Assembly: GCA_021776195.1 (NCBI GenBank)
Contig: JAJFGK010000061.1
Location: forward strand, 1-64,000
DNA length: 64,000 nt
Direction: 5' to 3'
Origin: Kiloniellaceae bacterium
GTDB lineage: Bacteria; Pseudomonadota; Alphaproteobacteria; Kiloniellales; Kiloniellaceae
The notes beneath the pieces were generated by a model. That model was not told where the DNA came from and made no database searches. It worked only from the letters and a program-made list of their open reading frames with translations. Made by a program: the position numbers and the translations under genes. Positions 28,433 to 36,082 of this stretch are shown here, piece by piece; position 1 is the first letter of the stretch, and each line of letters opens with the position of its first letter.

Positions 28433-29881
28433 CTAAAGCGGCGGCAGGCGGCGCAGATCGAGCAGGCCGTCGAAGCGCATGGTCCAGCCCTGGTGGGACC
28501 CGGCGAGGCCCAGCAGTTGCCGGTGGTTGTAGAGGTAGAGCCAGGGCGGGTCCTGTTGCAGCAGGTCGTAACAGCGCCGGTAGAGATCGCTGCGGGCCCG
28601 CGGCTCGACGGTCGCGCAGGCCCGGTCGAGCAGCGCCTCGACATCTGGATTGCGATAGCCCTGCCACCAGGAGCCCTCGCTGCGGGCGTCGACCTTCTCG
28701 CGTAGGACCCGAAAAGTGCTCATGGGGCTCGAATCGAAGACGCAGAGGTCGCCGATCTGCTTCTTGCGCACCCGGTGGGCATAGGCCGTGCGGTCTTCGA
28801 CGACCTCGACATCGAACCGGATGTCAACTGCCGCCAACTGCGCCCCAACCGCCGCCGTCAGGGCCTCGGCCTCGTCGGGCAACCGGGTCGGGCAGGTGAC
28901 CTTCAGGGTCAGGCCCTCGGCAAAGCCCGCCTCGGCCATCAGGCGCCGCGCTTCATTGGGATCGTACCCGAGGCCGGCGGCCGCGGCGTCACCGCCATCG
29001 TGGACCGGGCTGATAAATCCCAGCAGAGGCTGGCCGGCGCCCTGGAGGACCTTGGTCACCAGGGCCTCGCGGTCGACCGCCAGGTTCAGCGCCCGCCGCA
29101 GGCGCGGATCGCTCAGGGGGCCCTGGGCCGCGTTCAGAAGATAGATGTAGGTGGTCGGCGAGAGGTACCCGATGGCGGTGATACCGGGCGTTCGGGCCAG
29201 ACTCTCGGCCGCGCCGGGCGCCAATCCGTTGGCGACCTGGACCTCGCCGGCCAGGAGCGCGTCGAGCCGCGCGGCGGCGCTGGGATAGGCTTTCCAGGTG
29301 ACGCGCGACGGGGCCGCCGTGCCACCGTGATAGTCGGGATTGGCGCGGGCCGTGACCTGAAGGCCGGGGTCGTAGCTCTCGAAAACATAGGGGCCGGAGC
29401 CGACCGGCCGGGTGGCGAAGGCCGCCCCGGCCTCGGCCAGCGCGCGCGGCGGCAGGATATAGCCATAGACCAGGACGTCCAGCAGGTCGGCCAAGGGCGC
29501 GCGCAGAGCGATCCGCAGGGTGGTGCGATCGAGGACCTCCAGTTCGGCGCCGCCGAGATACTGGGCATAGACCCCCGGCGCGCCCAAGGTGACACCCATG
29601 TCGGGGCGGGCCATGCGGGCCAGCGAGGCCTCGACCGCCGCGGCGTCGAGCGGCTCGCCGTTGTGGAAGGTGACGCCTGGCCGCAGATAGAAGGTCCAGA
29701 CCCGGGCGTCCTCGCTGACCGTCCAGCGCGCCGCCAAACCCGGCTCGAAACCGCCCGCCGGCGCGAAACGCACCAGGGCCTCGAACAGGGCCTCGAAGAT
29801 GGTCAGGACATCGTTGCTGTCGGTGCAGTTGTGAGGGTCTTCCAGCTCGACGCGCGCCTGGGCGATTGTCAGTCCTGTCAT
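28433..29881 (-). CDS. Dipeptide/oligopeptide-type solute-binding protein without a signal peptide
   Basis: This 482-residue SBP family 5 protein has the family blocks 'WTFYLRPGVTFHNGEPLDAAAVEASLARM' and 'LRRALNLAVDREALV'. The ATG at 29881 has GAGAGG eight bases upstream, and the protein begins 'MTGLTIAQARVELEDPHNCTDSNDVL', with no leader and no lipobox. The frame upstream is closed. Either export was lost when the 20-bp repeat at 29875-29912 formed, or the protein works in the cytosol. No cognate permease lies beside it. Confidence 0.8.
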   Translation of the reverse strand: MTGLTIAQARVELEDPHNCTDSNDVLTIFEALFEALVRFAPAGGFEPGLAARWTVSEDARVWTFYLRPGVTFHNGEPLDAAAVEASLARMARPDMGVTLGAPGVYAQYLGGAELEVLDRTTLRIALRAPLADLLDVLVYGYILPPRALAEAGAAFATRPVGSGPYVFESYDPGLQVTARANPDYHGGTAAPSRVTWKAYPSAAARLDALLAGEVQVANGLAPGAAESLARTPGITAIGYLSPTTYIYLLNAAQGPLSDPRLRRALNLAVDREALVTKVLQGAGQPLLGFISPVHDGGDAAAAGLGYDPNEARRLMAEAGFAEGLTLKVTCPTRLPDEAEALTAAVGAQLAAVDIRFDVEVVEDRTAYAHRVRKKQIGDLCVFDSSPMSTFRVLREKVDARSEGSWWQGYRNPDVEALLDRACATVEPRARSDLYRRCYDLLQQDPPWLYLYNHRQLLGLAGSHQGWTMRFDGLLDLRRLPPL

Positions 29882-29912
29882 GGACGGGGCCTCTCTGTCA
29901 TGGACGGGGCCT
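29875..29912. repeat. 20-bp-period tandem repeat over the start of the binding-protein gene
   Basis: CTGTCATGGACGGGGCCT occurs at 29875-29892 and 29895-29912 (period 20), followed by a partial third unit ending in CATGG. It duplicates the ATG and ribosome-site region, but in different frames. The lost signal peptide of the downstream gene may be linked to this event. Confidence 0.85.
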
Positions 29913-29917
29913 GACTT

Positions 29918-30544
29918 TCATGGTCGCGGCCAGGTCCCGGCGAAGGGCCGCTCCAGCGCCCGCTCGATCATCTCCAGGCGATCCTGGCCGTAGAACAGAT
30001 CGCCGTCGACGAAATAGCAGGGCGAGCCGAAGACCGAGCGCCGGATCGCCTCTTGCGTGTTGGCCTCGTAGACCGCCTGGACCTCCGGCGAGAGCGCGGC
30101 GGCGACCAGGGGGTCGGGGTCGAGACCGACCTCGGTGGCCAGCCGCCGCAGGCTACCCTCATCGGCCAGGTCGGCGTCGTCGCGCCAGTGCGCCTCCAAC
30201 AGACGGTGGGCCAGGCGGTCGACCTCCCGGCCCTGCAACAATCCGGCGATCACCATGCCGTTGCACAGGGTCATGTCCTTGTCGTGGTGGGCCGGCCAGC
30301 CCGCCATGACCGGCGCCTCGCGAAACTCCGCCCAGCGCTCGATCTCGCGGCCCGAGAAGTAGGCGCGCCGTTCGGGCGTGCGTCCGTTGGTCGCCCCCGG
30401 CCCGGTCGCCGCGACGACCCGCCGCAGGTCCATCGGCCGGTGCGCGATCCGCCGCCCGGCCGCCCGCGCGATCTCCATGAAACGGGCCGAGCCGAGGTAG
30501 GCGTAGGCCGAATGGGCGGAATAGAAGTACTCGATCTCAGGCAC
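29918..30544 (-). CDS. DsbA-fold 2-hydroxychromene-2-carboxylate isomerase-like protein
   Basis: This 208-residue thioredoxin-fold (kappa GST/HCCA isomerase) protein begins 'IEYFYSAHSAYAYLGSARFMEIA' in place of a CxxC motif, and has 'SVFGSPCYFVDGDLFYGQDRLEMIE' near the C-terminus, as in this family. Members isomerise chromene carboxylates with glutathione in aromatic degradation. It is 14 bases after the aminomutase-like gene and 36 before the binding-protein gene. The substrate is unknown. Confidence 0.85.
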   Translation of the reverse strand: MPEIEYFYSAHSAYAYLGSARFMEIARAAGRRIAHRPMDLRRVVAATGPGATNGRTPERRAYFSGREIERWAEFREAPVMAGWPAHHDKDMTLCNGMVIAGLLQGREVDRLAHRLLEAHWRDDADLADEGSLRRLATEVGLDPDPLVAAALSPEVQAVYEANTQEAIRRSVFGSPCYFVDGDLFYGQDRLEMIERALERPFAGTWPRP

Positions 30545-30559
30545 TGGCGACGGTTCCTG

Positions 30560-31849
30560 TCAGGGTCGAGCTGCCGCCAGGGCCGCCAGCGCGCCGTCGA
30601 AGGCCTCCAGGGTCTGGTGGATGTCGGTCTCGTCGATCGCCAGGGACAGATAGAACTTGGTGTCGGCCTTCAGGACGCCGCGCGCGCGCAGTTCCTTGTT
30701 GAAGCGCGCCATCAGCGCCGCGTCGCCGCGCAGGGTATCGCGGTAGTTGCGGATCTCGCCGTCGGCGAAAATGACATCGAACATCTGCGGCGCGCCGATG
30801 ACCTGGCCCTCCAGGCCCGCCCGCTCCAAGGACTGGCCGAGGCCGGCCATGAGGCGGTTGCCGACCTCGGTCAGCCGCTCGTAGGTCCCCGGGCGGCTGA
30901 GAACATCCAGGGTCGCCAGGCCGGCGGCGGCGGCCACCGGATTGCCGGACAGGGTGCCGACCATGGGCACGAAACGCTCGGGCTCGGCCCGCTCGCGGTC
31001 GAACAGCGCCATGACCTCCTCGCGCCCGGCGATGGCCGCCATAGGGAAGCCGCCGCCGATCGCCTTGCCCAGGGTGCAGAGATCCGGCACCACGCCGTAG
31101 AGTTCCTGGGCGCCGCCATAGGCGAGGCGAAAGCCGGTCACCACCTCGTCGAAGACCAGCAGAATGTCGTGCTCCAGGGTCAGCGCGCGCATGGCCTCCA
31201 GGAAGCCCGGGCGCGGCGGGATCAACCGCTGCAGGGGCTCCATGAAAACCGCGGCGATCTCGCCCTTGTGCTCGCGGATCAGGCCGGCGACCGCTTCGGC
31301 ATCGTTGAAGGGCGCGACCAGGACGTTCTCGGTGGTGTTCTGCGGGATCCCCGCCGAATCGCGAACTGGCGCGGAGGTATTGCCCGGACTCTTCGGCGCC
31401 AGGCTCATCAGGCCATAGTCGCTGTAGCCGTGATAGCCGCCCTCGAACTTGAGGATCTTGTCGCGGCCGCGATAGGCCCGGACCAGCCGCATGGCAAAGG
31501 CATCGGCCTCGCTGCCGGTACTGGCAAAGCGCACCTTGTCGGCACAGGGCACGGCCTCGACGATCGCCTGGGCCAGGTCGATACCCTGTTGGTTGTTGGC
31601 AAAGAAGGTGGTGCCCTGCTCGATCTGGGCCCGCGCGGCGGCGGTGACCTCGGGATGGTTGTGGCCGACCAGCATGGGCCCGGAGCCGATCAAGTAGTCG
31701 ATGTACTCCCGGCCCTCCGCGTCCCAGACGCGACTGCCCTGGCCCCGGCTGATGATAAGCTCGGCCGCCGTGTTGCCGAAGCTGCCGCCGGGCAGGACGC
31801 GGTGCGCCCTGTCGAGCAGGCTTTCGTCGCGATCGGGATTGACGGACAT
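30560..31849 (-). CDS. Glutamate-1-semialdehyde aminomutase-like class III PLP enzyme
   Basis: This 429-residue protein has the HemL-like opening 'LLDRAHRVLPGGSFGNTA', 'FASTGSEADAFAMRLVRAYRGRDKILKFEGGYHGYSD', the acid 'LVFDEVVTGFRL' and the PLP lysine in 'LCTLGKAIGGGFPMAA'. True HemL supports tetrapyrrole synthesis, but members next to catabolic genes are usually aminotransferases of unknown substrate. The start ATG 31849 has AGGA upstream. It heads a co-oriented run that may reach the diol dehydratase and the cysteine hydrolase. Confidence 0.87.
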   Translation of the reverse strand: MSVNPDRDESLLDRAHRVLPGGSFGNTAAELIISRGQGSRVWDAEGREYIDYLIGSGPMLVGHNHPEVTAAARAQIEQGTTFFANNQQGIDLAQAIVEAVPCADKVRFASTGSEADAFAMRLVRAYRGRDKILKFEGGYHGYSDYGLMSLAPKSPGNTSAPVRDSAGIPQNTTENVLVAPFNDAEAVAGLIREHKGEIAAVFMEPLQRLIPPRPGFLEAMRALTLEHDILLVFDEVVTGFRLAYGGAQELYGVVPDLCTLGKAIGGGFPMAAIAGREEVMALFDRERAEPERFVPMVGTLSGNPVAAAAGLATLDVLSRPGTYERLTEVGNRLMAGLGQSLERAGLEGQVIGAPQMFDVIFADGEIRNYRDTLRGDAALMARFNKELRARGVLKADTKFYLSLAIDETDIHQTLEAFDGALAALAAARP

Positions 31850-32021
31850 GGGCTGACATTCCTGCGCTGGAGAGCTGGGAGGGCGGCTGCGGCGGATGGC
31901 CAAGATATCGCCGCCCCACCCCTTACCGCCGGACTGTGCCAAGAGACGCGAAGGCTTGTCAAACGAGCCGGATGCAGCACGGCTAGACCCTTCGATTCCC
32001 GGCTCGGGGACCGTGGAACCT

Positions 32022-32903
32022 TCAGGTCGCGGCAACGACCCCGGCTGCCGGCCGGCTGGCCCGCAGGATCACCGGCTCCGGCGGGCGCCCGTCGTCCGGT
32101 CTCTTCGCACCGGCGCTCATGTCGCGCCGGAAGGCCGCGAGATCGTCCTCGGAAAGATCGGAGACCAAGGCGAAGATCAGGCCGCTTTCGCGCCAGACCA
32201 GGATCGTCAGACCCTGCGCGCGATAGGAAACAAAACCTTCCGCCGTCGCGTCCCAGGCTGTGCCCAAAACCGCCCGGTCACCCTCGGCCATGACGTAGAG
32301 GTAGGCCGCGACCCCACCCTTTTCGAACATGTAGGAAACCAACCGCTGCTTCAGGAAGGAGCAGAGCCGGGCCCCGGCGAGACGATAGCCGGCCGGCGCC
32401 GCCAAGTCTCTCGGGAGGGAAAACTCGACCCGCGACGCCAGCCAGCCCGCCACCGCCCGATAGTCCGGGCCCCGCACGTCGGGGCCGCGCTCGCTCAGGC
32501 GATAGGTGATGAAATCGTTGGTCGATTCCGCCACGACCACCGGCGTCGCCTCGTCGCCGCGCCAATCCAGCGGGCCGGCCAGGGTGAGTGCCAGCAGCAG
32601 TATCACGGCCGCTGCCGCGGCACCGACGACAAAGCGCCGGCGGGTCGACCGGCGCGGAGATACTTCCTCGACTTCAATCCGCCCGATTACTCTTGCCCAG
32701 AGTCGCGCTGGCGCATGTTGCTCGGCGGCGTCATCGCGCAGCCGAAGATCGAGGCGCCGTGCCTCCCCGATCCGACGACGGCAGCCGGGACAGGATCGCA
32801 GATGGGCGTCCACGGCGGCCCGCTCGACCGGGGACAGGTCGTCGCCTTCCTGCCCCAGGGCCAGGGCATCGATCGTATCGCAGGTTACCCGCAGATCCTC
32901 CAC
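32022..32903 (-). CDS. Anti-sigma factor with zinc-finger-like motif and one membrane helix
   Basis: This 293-residue protein has an N-terminal 'DAHLRSCPGCRRRI' (HxxxCxxC, about 33-46), the zinc anti-sigma signature. A membrane helix follows at about 89-110, then a periplasmic domain. It is 34 bases downstream of the ECF sigma gene. The pair should form a membrane-signalled sigma/anti-sigma switch. The signal is unknown. Confidence 0.85.
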   Translation of the reverse strand: MEDLRVTCDTIDALALGQEGDDLSPVERAAVDAHLRSCPGCRRRIGEARRLDLRLRDDAAEQHAPARLWARVIGRIEVEEVSPRRSTRRRFVVGAAAAAVILLLALTLAGPLDWRGDEATPVVVAESTNDFITYRLSERGPDVRGPDYRAVAGWLASRVEFSLPRDLAAPAGYRLAGARLCSFLKQRLVSYMFEKGGVAAYLYVMAEGDRAVLGTAWDATAEGFVSYRAQGLTILVWRESGLIFALVSDLSEDDLAAFRRDMSAGAKRPDDGRPPEPVILRASRPAAGVVAAT

Positions 32904-32937
32904 CGGTCGGCTCCCTCAGTCCCTCGGACTCATCGTA

Positions 32938-33585
32938 TCATCCGGCCTCATCGCAAAGCCCCGCCCTCTTGTCTCCAGCGACTCCCTCGGCATCAAGATA
33001 GTCCGTCAACTGCCCCTGCAACTGCTTGCGCCCGCGCGAAAGCCGCGAGCGCACGGTCCCCAGCGGGCATCCCACGATCGCCGCCGCCTCGTCATAGGAG
33101 AACCCCTCCACCAGGATCAGGACCGTGACCAACCTGGTTTCTGGCGCCAGGCCGCCCAGGGCACGCAGCAGATCGCGCCGAAAGCTCCGGTGCAGATAGA
33201 GCACCTCGGGCGAATGCCGGCCGCTGCCATCGGTGACGCTGCGCGCCCGGGCTTCATTGCGCACCAGGTCCAGATCGACAACCGTCGGCTCGCCGCGCCG
33301 GTGATGGGTATCGATGAAAAGGTTCCTCATGATCCGAAAGAGCCAGGCCCGATAGTTCGTGCCTTCCTGAAAACTGTCGAAGCCCCGGTAGGCCTTGAGA
33401 CAGGTCTCCTGCACCAGATCCTCGGCCGGTTCGACCGTCCCGACGAGGCGCAGGGCGGTGCGGAAGAGGGCATCGAGATGAGGTTCGGTCAGCGCGGCGT
33501 AGTCGGCCTGTCGCCGCTTCCGCCTGGCACTGTCGAACCATCGTCCCACCTCGTGACCCTTCCTTGCTCCTGGCCTTGGCCTCAT
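32938..33585 (-). CDS. ECF RNA polymerase sigma factor
   Basis: This 215-residue sigma-70 family ECF factor has region 2 at about 40-110 ('LFRTALRLVGTVEPAEDLVQETCLKAYRGFDSF', 'NYRAWLFRIMRNLFIDTHHRR'). Region 4 is at about 140-190 ('LILVEGFSYDEAAAIVGCPLGTVRSRLSRGRKQL'). Its partner anti-sigma gene follows directly. The targets are unknown. Confidence 0.93.
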   Translation of the reverse strand: MRPRPGARKGHEVGRWFDSARRKRRQADYAALTEPHLDALFRTALRLVGTVEPAEDLVQETCLKAYRGFDSFQEGTNYRAWLFRIMRNLFIDTHHRRGEPTVVDLDLVRNEARARSVTDGSGRHSPEVLYLHRSFRRDLLRALGGLAPETRLVTVLILVEGFSYDEAAAIVGCPLGTVRSRLSRGRKQLQGQLTDYLDAEGVAGDKRAGLCDEAG

Positions 33586-33657
33586 CCCGCTGGACTAGCA
33601 TGGCGCGCCCAGCGGCGGTGACACGCTCGATCAAAACCCCGCGAGCCAGGCGGTGCG

Positions 33658-34308
33658 TCAGCGGACCCGATGTTCCGGGCCCCGTCCGCGAAAGGCATCG
33701 ATAAAGGCGGCCGCGGCGGCCTCATCGAAGGCCGCCAGTTCCAGCTTTTTGGTCCAGGCGGTGAGCAGGATCCCCTCGCCCAGACCGCTCTTGCGGCTGA
33801 CCACCAGGCCGTCCCATTGGCCGCCATAGAGGTCGCTCCAGGCTTTCAGCCGATCCAACACCGCGTCGCCCGGCCGGTCATAATAGATGACGATGTTACC
33901 GTGCTCCAGGGCGTGCACAAGCTGCTCGGGGATCTGGGCCGTCTCGTAAAATCCGGCGTTCGTCCAGATCGGGGCATGGGGACCCGAGGTCGGTGCGCTC
34001 GAGCTGTAGCGATAGACCTCTCCCATGGCCAGATGCCGGCGGCCGAGCGAGCGTTCGGTCACGACCTCGCCGATGGCGCCTTCTCCCGCCGCCGCCAGGG
34101 CCTCGAAACCGCGGCTTTCCTGCGACCACTGCCACCAACTGTAGGCGAGCCAGCCGACCAGGCCGCCAGCCACCACGACGGTGAGGACCCCATCGCGCAG
34201 GCGCCGGCCCTTGGGATAGTGACCGCCGAAAGATCCTTTCAGCTTGCCGCCGCCGGATCCGCTCTGGCGACGCTTGGAACGGGACGGGGCCGATTTCGAT
34301 TTGGGCAA
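33658..34308 (-). CDS. DUF3105-family membrane-anchored protein
   Basis: This 216-residue protein has a basic N-terminus, one helix at about 39-56 and a DUF3105-type domain ('YRYSSSAPTSGPHAPIWTNAGFYETAQIPEQLVHALEHGNIVIYYD', about 98-143). The start is TTG at 34308 with GAGGGG upstream; no in-frame ATG is available. A strong EcfG-like promoter lies at 34356-34381, so it is probably part of the general stress response. Its biochemical role is unknown. Confidence 0.75.
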   Translation of the reverse strand: MPKSKSAPSRSKRRQSGSGGGKLKGSFGGHYPKGRRLRDGVLTVVVAGGLVGWLAYSWWQWSQESRGFEALAAAGEGAIGEVVTERSLGRRHLAMGEVYRYSSSAPTSGPHAPIWTNAGFYETAQIPEQLVHALEHGNIVIYYDRPGDAVLDRLKAWSDLYGGQWDGLVVSRKSGLGEGILLTAWTKKLELAAFDEAAAAAFIDAFRGRGPEHRVR

Positions 34309-34355
34309 GGTTGGGGATCCCCTCGTGAAGCTTCATCACTGCCGATAAAAGCCGT

Positions 34356-34381
34356 AACGAGGGGAGCGCGGAAAAGGTTCC
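34356..34381 (-). promoter_or_regulatory. EcfG-type general stress promoter (GGAACC-N16-CGTT)
   Basis: On the minus strand GGAACC (34381-34376) is followed by 16 bases and CGTT (34359-34356), matching the alphaproteobacterial EcfG consensus GGAAC-N16/17-CGTT. It reads toward the DUF3105 gene, whose start is 48 bases on. The -35 element is half of a perfect 14-bp palindrome, GGTTCCCGGGAACC, at 34376-34389. Confidence 0.7.
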
Positions 34382-34424
34382 CGGGAACCGAAAAAGAATC
34401 GCCGATGCGGCGAAGGGGGCCCGG

Positions 34425-34844
34425 TCAGCCGGCCTTCAGGATCGTTTCGTTCAGTTCGATCTTGTAGCCGTCGGGGTCCTCGACAAAGGCGATCACCCGG
34501 GTGCCGTGCTTCATGGGGCCGGCCGGCCGGGTGATCTTGATGCCGGCCTCTTCCAGTTTCGCGCAGGCCGCGTAGACATCCGGCACCTCGACGCAGAGAT
34601 GGCCCCAGCCGTTACCCTTGTCGTAGGGGTCGCTTTGATCCCAATTGTGGGTGATCTCGATCGTGGGAAAGCTCTCCTCCGGCCCGTAGCCGATGAAGGT
34701 GTTGGTAAAGCCGCCGTCGGGATAGTCGGTGCGCCGCAGCACCTGCATGCCCAGTTGGCCGACATAGAATTCCAGGCTCTTTTCCAGGTCCGTCACGCGG
34801 ATCATCGTATGCGCCAGGCGATAGCCCGTGGTCTCTGCCGTCAT
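34425..34844 (-). CDS. gloA: Lactoylglutathione lyase (glyoxalase I)
   Basis: This 139-residue single-domain glyoxalase I converts the methylglyoxal-glutathione hemithioacetal to lactoylglutathione. Metal ligands are visible: His in 'LAHTMIRVTDLEKSLEFY', Glu in 'PTIEITHNW', His in 'GWGHLCVEV' and Glu in 'GYKIELNE'. The short form suggests a nickel-type enzyme. The start ATG 34844 follows GAGAGGGAAG. Methylglyoxal is also the oxidation product of aminoacetone, so there may be a link with the amino-alcohol pathway, but the gene is ordinary housekeeping in most bacteria. Confidence 0.93.
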   Translation of the reverse strand: MTAETTGYRLAHTMIRVTDLEKSLEFYVGQLGMQVLRRTDYPDGGFTNTFIGYGPEESFPTIEITHNWDQSDPYDKGNGWGHLCVEVPDVYAACAKLEEAGIKITRPAGPMKHGTRVIAFVEDPDGYKIELNETILKAG

Positions 34845-34921
34845 GTCTTCCCTCTCCCGATCTCGACTCAGAGCGACTTTGGCGCAAAGCCCGGCCCGAT
34901 CCAAGCCCCGTTATCAGGCGG

Positions 34922-36049
34922 TCAGGCCGGCGGCAAAAGAACCAGGTTGCCGGTGTGCCGTTTTTCCAGAAAGTCCTGCTGGGCGGCCGCGATCTCGCTC
35001 AAGGGGTAGGTCTTGGCCACGACCGGCGTAACCGCGCCCTCTTTCACGGCCTGCAGGAGGCGCGGAAAGGTCTCGCGCCTGAAGACCGTCGAGCCGTAGA
35101 AGCTCAAGTTCTTGAGATAGAGCGTGCGCAGATCGAGCTCGACCAGGGGGCCGGCGATGGCCCCGGCCGTGACGTAGCGCCCGCCGCGCCGCAGAACCGA
35201 CAAGAGCGCGGGAAAGCCCGGACCGCCCACCACATCGGCGACCACGGAGACGCCTTTGCCGTCGGTCGCCGCCTGCACGGCGCTTGCCATATCGGCGCTG
35301 TCGCGGGGAATCACCTTTTCGGCGCCAAGGGCCAGGACCGCGTCCGCCTTACCGGCGCCCGCCACGGCGATCACGCTGGCGCCCAGATAGCGGCCGATCT
35401 GCACCAGGAACGAGCCCACGCCGCCCGAGGCGCCCGTCACCAGCAGGGTGTCGCCCCTGCCGAGACCGGCCATCAACAGCATGTTCATGGCGGTGCCGCC
35501 GGAACAGGGAAGCGCCGCCAGGGTCGCATCGTCGAGCGCGATCGCTGGGTCGACACGGTGGGCGTAGCGCGCCGGGACGACGGTGAACTGGGCAAAGGCG
35601 CCATCGGTGTCGGTCCCGAAGTAGCGAGGGTTCTCCAGGCTGTCGGGATCGTCGGGGTCGCCAAAGGGCGGTTGAACGACCACCCGCTCGCCGATCCGGT
35701 CCACCGCCACGCCTGCCCCGACCGCGACGACGCGACCCACGGCGTCGGCGCCTTGGATGCAGGGAAAGCGCATGTCTCCGGACCAGGCCCCCATGCCGCC
35801 GGAGTCGACGCCCATGCCGTCTTGGCCGCCCTCGGCGGTCGTCGCGCCGGTCACCGTCTCGCTGTACCAGCCGATCCGGGCATTGATATCGGTGTTATTG
35901 ACCCCGGCGGCCGCTACCCGGATCAGCACCTCGCCCGCCGCCGGGCGCGGCACCGGCAGGTCCTCGCGGTAGTCCAGCTTGTCCAGGCCGCCGTGACCGG
36001 TCAGCAGGACCGCAGCCATCCGGTCGGGAAGCTCATCGGGCTCGGCCAT
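34922..36049 (-). CDS. MDR-family NAD(P)-dependent dehydrogenase (quinone oxidoreductase-like)
   Basis: This 375-residue medium-chain dehydrogenase/reductase has an N-terminal GroES-like domain ('AGEVLIRVAAAGVNNTDINARIG') and Rossmann domain 'LLVTGASGGVGSFLVQIGRYLGASVIAVAG'. The catalytic zinc ligands of alcohol dehydrogenases are not evident, so a zinc-free quinone reductase or enoyl reductase-like role is more likely. It is 33 bases downstream of the amidase on the same strand. Confidence 0.85.
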   Translation of the reverse strand: MAEPDELPDRMAAVLLTGHGGLDKLDYREDLPVPRPAAGEVLIRVAAAGVNNTDINARIGWYSETVTGATTAEGGQDGMGVDSGGMGAWSGDMRFPCIQGADAVGRVVAVGAGVAVDRIGERVVVQPPFGDPDDPDSLENPRYFGTDTDGAFAQFTVVPARYAHRVDPAIALDDATLAALPCSGGTAMNMLLMAGLGRGDTLLVTGASGGVGSFLVQIGRYLGASVIAVAGAGKADAVLALGAEKVIPRDSADMASAVQAATDGKGVSVVADVVGGPGFPALLSVLRRGGRYVTAGAIAGPLVELDLRTLYLKNLSFYGSTVFRRETFPRLLQAVKEGAVTPVVAKTYPLSEIAAAQQDFLEKRHTGNLVLLPPA

Positions 36050-36082
36050 TCACAACCCCCATCCAATCTCGTTGACAGCCAG

